Shown here: positions 5,766-6,281 of the stretch, in pieces | Numbering within the stretch: position 1 is the first letter of the stretch | Layout of the letters: each line of letters opens with the position of its first letter | Assembly (NCBI GenBank): GCA_001801485.1 | Contig: MGXV01000033.1 | Location: forward strand, 1 to 6,281 | DNA: 6,281 nt | Direction: 5' to 3' | From: Gammaproteobacteria bacterium RIFCSPHIGHO2_12_FULL_37_14 | Lineage (GTDB): Bacteria; Pseudomonadota; Gammaproteobacteria; DSM-16500 | Position numbers and translations under genes: made by a program | The notes under the pieces: model-generated | Told to the model about the DNA's origin: nothing | The model's input: only the letters and a program-made list of their open reading frames with translations | The model's database searches: none

Positions 5766-5807
5766 CGAAGGTGAATAGGGGTTTTTCAACAGACCCCCTT
5801 CGTTTTT
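5766..5807 (+). terminator. intrinsic (Rho-independent) terminator of the ankyrin-protein gene
   Basis: The outer stem CGAAGG (5766-5771) / CCTTCG (5797-5802) encloses an inner stem GGGTTT (5779-5784) / AGACCC (5791-5796, one G-U pair), with a six-base loop and a seven-base one-sided bulge. Five T residues follow directly (5803-5807). This GC-rich stem with a U tract is the best terminator in the window and separates the large gene from the 136-aa gene. Confidence 0.65.
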
Positions 5808-5845
5808 GTTACACTATTATTACAATAAAATAAGGCTTAACGTTT

Positions 5846-6256
5846 ATGTGGAACCCATTTAAGCGAAAACAAGAAAACACTCAACAAAGAAATATGTTTT
5901 TTGAAAATGAATTAGAACTAACAGATAAACTTTTAAAAACATTTCATTTAAACGTATTAGAGAGAAAAAAATTGCCAGGAGGTAAAGCCAGGCTGTCCGT
6001 TATATTAATAATAATAAAACAAATTTTAAGTCATGAACATTACTTTCCTGTAACCTGGTCACCAGATTCCCCATATCTTGTTGAAGGCGCATTACTTGAA
6101 AAAGTATCAAACAATAAAATTAAACTACTATATCTACATAATTCTCAATTACTCAATACAATCAAATTTAACGATTTCGACAAAGCAATAATTAAATTTT
6201 TAAAAATAAATTTTGGTGATCAAATTGATGGTATACAAATAAATTATGACGGTTAA
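5846..6256 (+). CDS. hypothetical protein, 136 aa, unrecognised
   Basis: I do not recognise this protein. It begins MWNPFKRKQENTQQ, a basic, polar head, followed by a helix (NELELTDKLLKTFHL, 21-35) and a basic linker with P44-G45-G46. A hydrophobic stretch VILIIIKQIL (52-61) is too short and too interrupted to be a convincing membrane span. The remainder alternates strands and helices (VEGALLEKV, KIKLLYLHN, FDKAIIKFLKINFG) and ends in GIQINYDG, suggesting a small soluble alpha/beta protein. TAAGG (5831-5835) precedes the ATG by ten bases, slightly long for a Shine-Dalgarno. -10-like TATTAT (5815-5820) and TACAAT (5821-5826) lie between the terminator and the start but have no good -35. The gene sits behind a terminator, so it is probably expressed independently of the ankyrin gene. 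Its AT-rich codon use matches its neighbour. Confidence 0.75.
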   Translation: MWNPFKRKQENTQQRNMFFENELELTDKLLKTFHLNVLERKKLPGGKARLSVILIIIKQILSHEHYFPVTWSPDSPYLVEGALLEKVSNNKIKLLYLHNSQLLNTIKFNDFDKAIIKFLKINFGDQIDGIQINYDG

Positions 6257-6281
6257 TTCATTGGTTATCTCAGATTAAGCA

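Noticed and set aside
1..6281. CRISPR array, tRNA or rRNA gene
   Set aside because: No regularly spaced repeats and no cloverleaf or ribosomal motifs were seen on either strand.

Overview
The window is low-GC and compact. It carries ordinary bacterial housekeeping-type genes next to one very large ankyrin-repeat gene (1116 aa). That mix points to an intracellular gammaproteobacterium of the Legionellales (Legionella, Coxiella or Berkiella type). The pointers are the AT-rich codon use, the eukaryote-like ankyrin protein with an embedded papain-like domain, and an 11-bp-spaced TTTAAT/TTTAAG direct repeat just upstream that resembles the PmrA box of Dot/Icm effector genes. The genus is an inference; no taxonomic marker gene is present.

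Layout. 1-625 (+): the last 35 codons of a probable MarR-type regulator, overlapped by 8 bp by a GNAT acetyltransferase gene, so the two are probably one operon. 622-1948 (-): a convergent pair made of an isochorismatase-like cysteine hydrolase and, upstream of it, a stand-alone CTP-synthase-like glutamine amidotransferase domain protein. The GNAT and hydrolase stop codons overlap tail to tail. 1914-2129 (-): a remnant that reads as the C-terminal helix-turn-helix of a serine recombinase and runs into the start of the amidotransferase gene. 2130-2345: intergenic, with an insertion-sequence-end-like stretch, two pairs of 11-bp-spaced TTAA direct repeats and a good -10 hexamer, leading into the big gene. 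2346-5696 (+): the ankyrin-repeat protein, a putative type IV-secreted effector. 5697-5845: two hairpins, the second a convincing intrinsic terminator. 5846-6256 (+): a 136-aa protein I do not recognise. 6257-6281: nothing seen.

How it fits together. The left half looks like small-molecule metabolism and resistance functions (acetylation, amide or isochorismate-type hydrolysis, a glutaminase-like domain), with no obvious shared pathway. The right half is an accessory module: a single large gene with its own regulated-looking promoter and its own terminator, flanked by possible mobile-element debris, consistent with horizontal acquisition. The item most worth attention is the large protein. 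Between two ankyrin blocks it has a C398/H527/D548 arrangement whose motifs and spacing resemble YopT/AvrPphB-type (C58) or AnkH-type papain-fold cysteine proteases. A second, apparently inactivated Ulp-like region may follow near residues 790-870.
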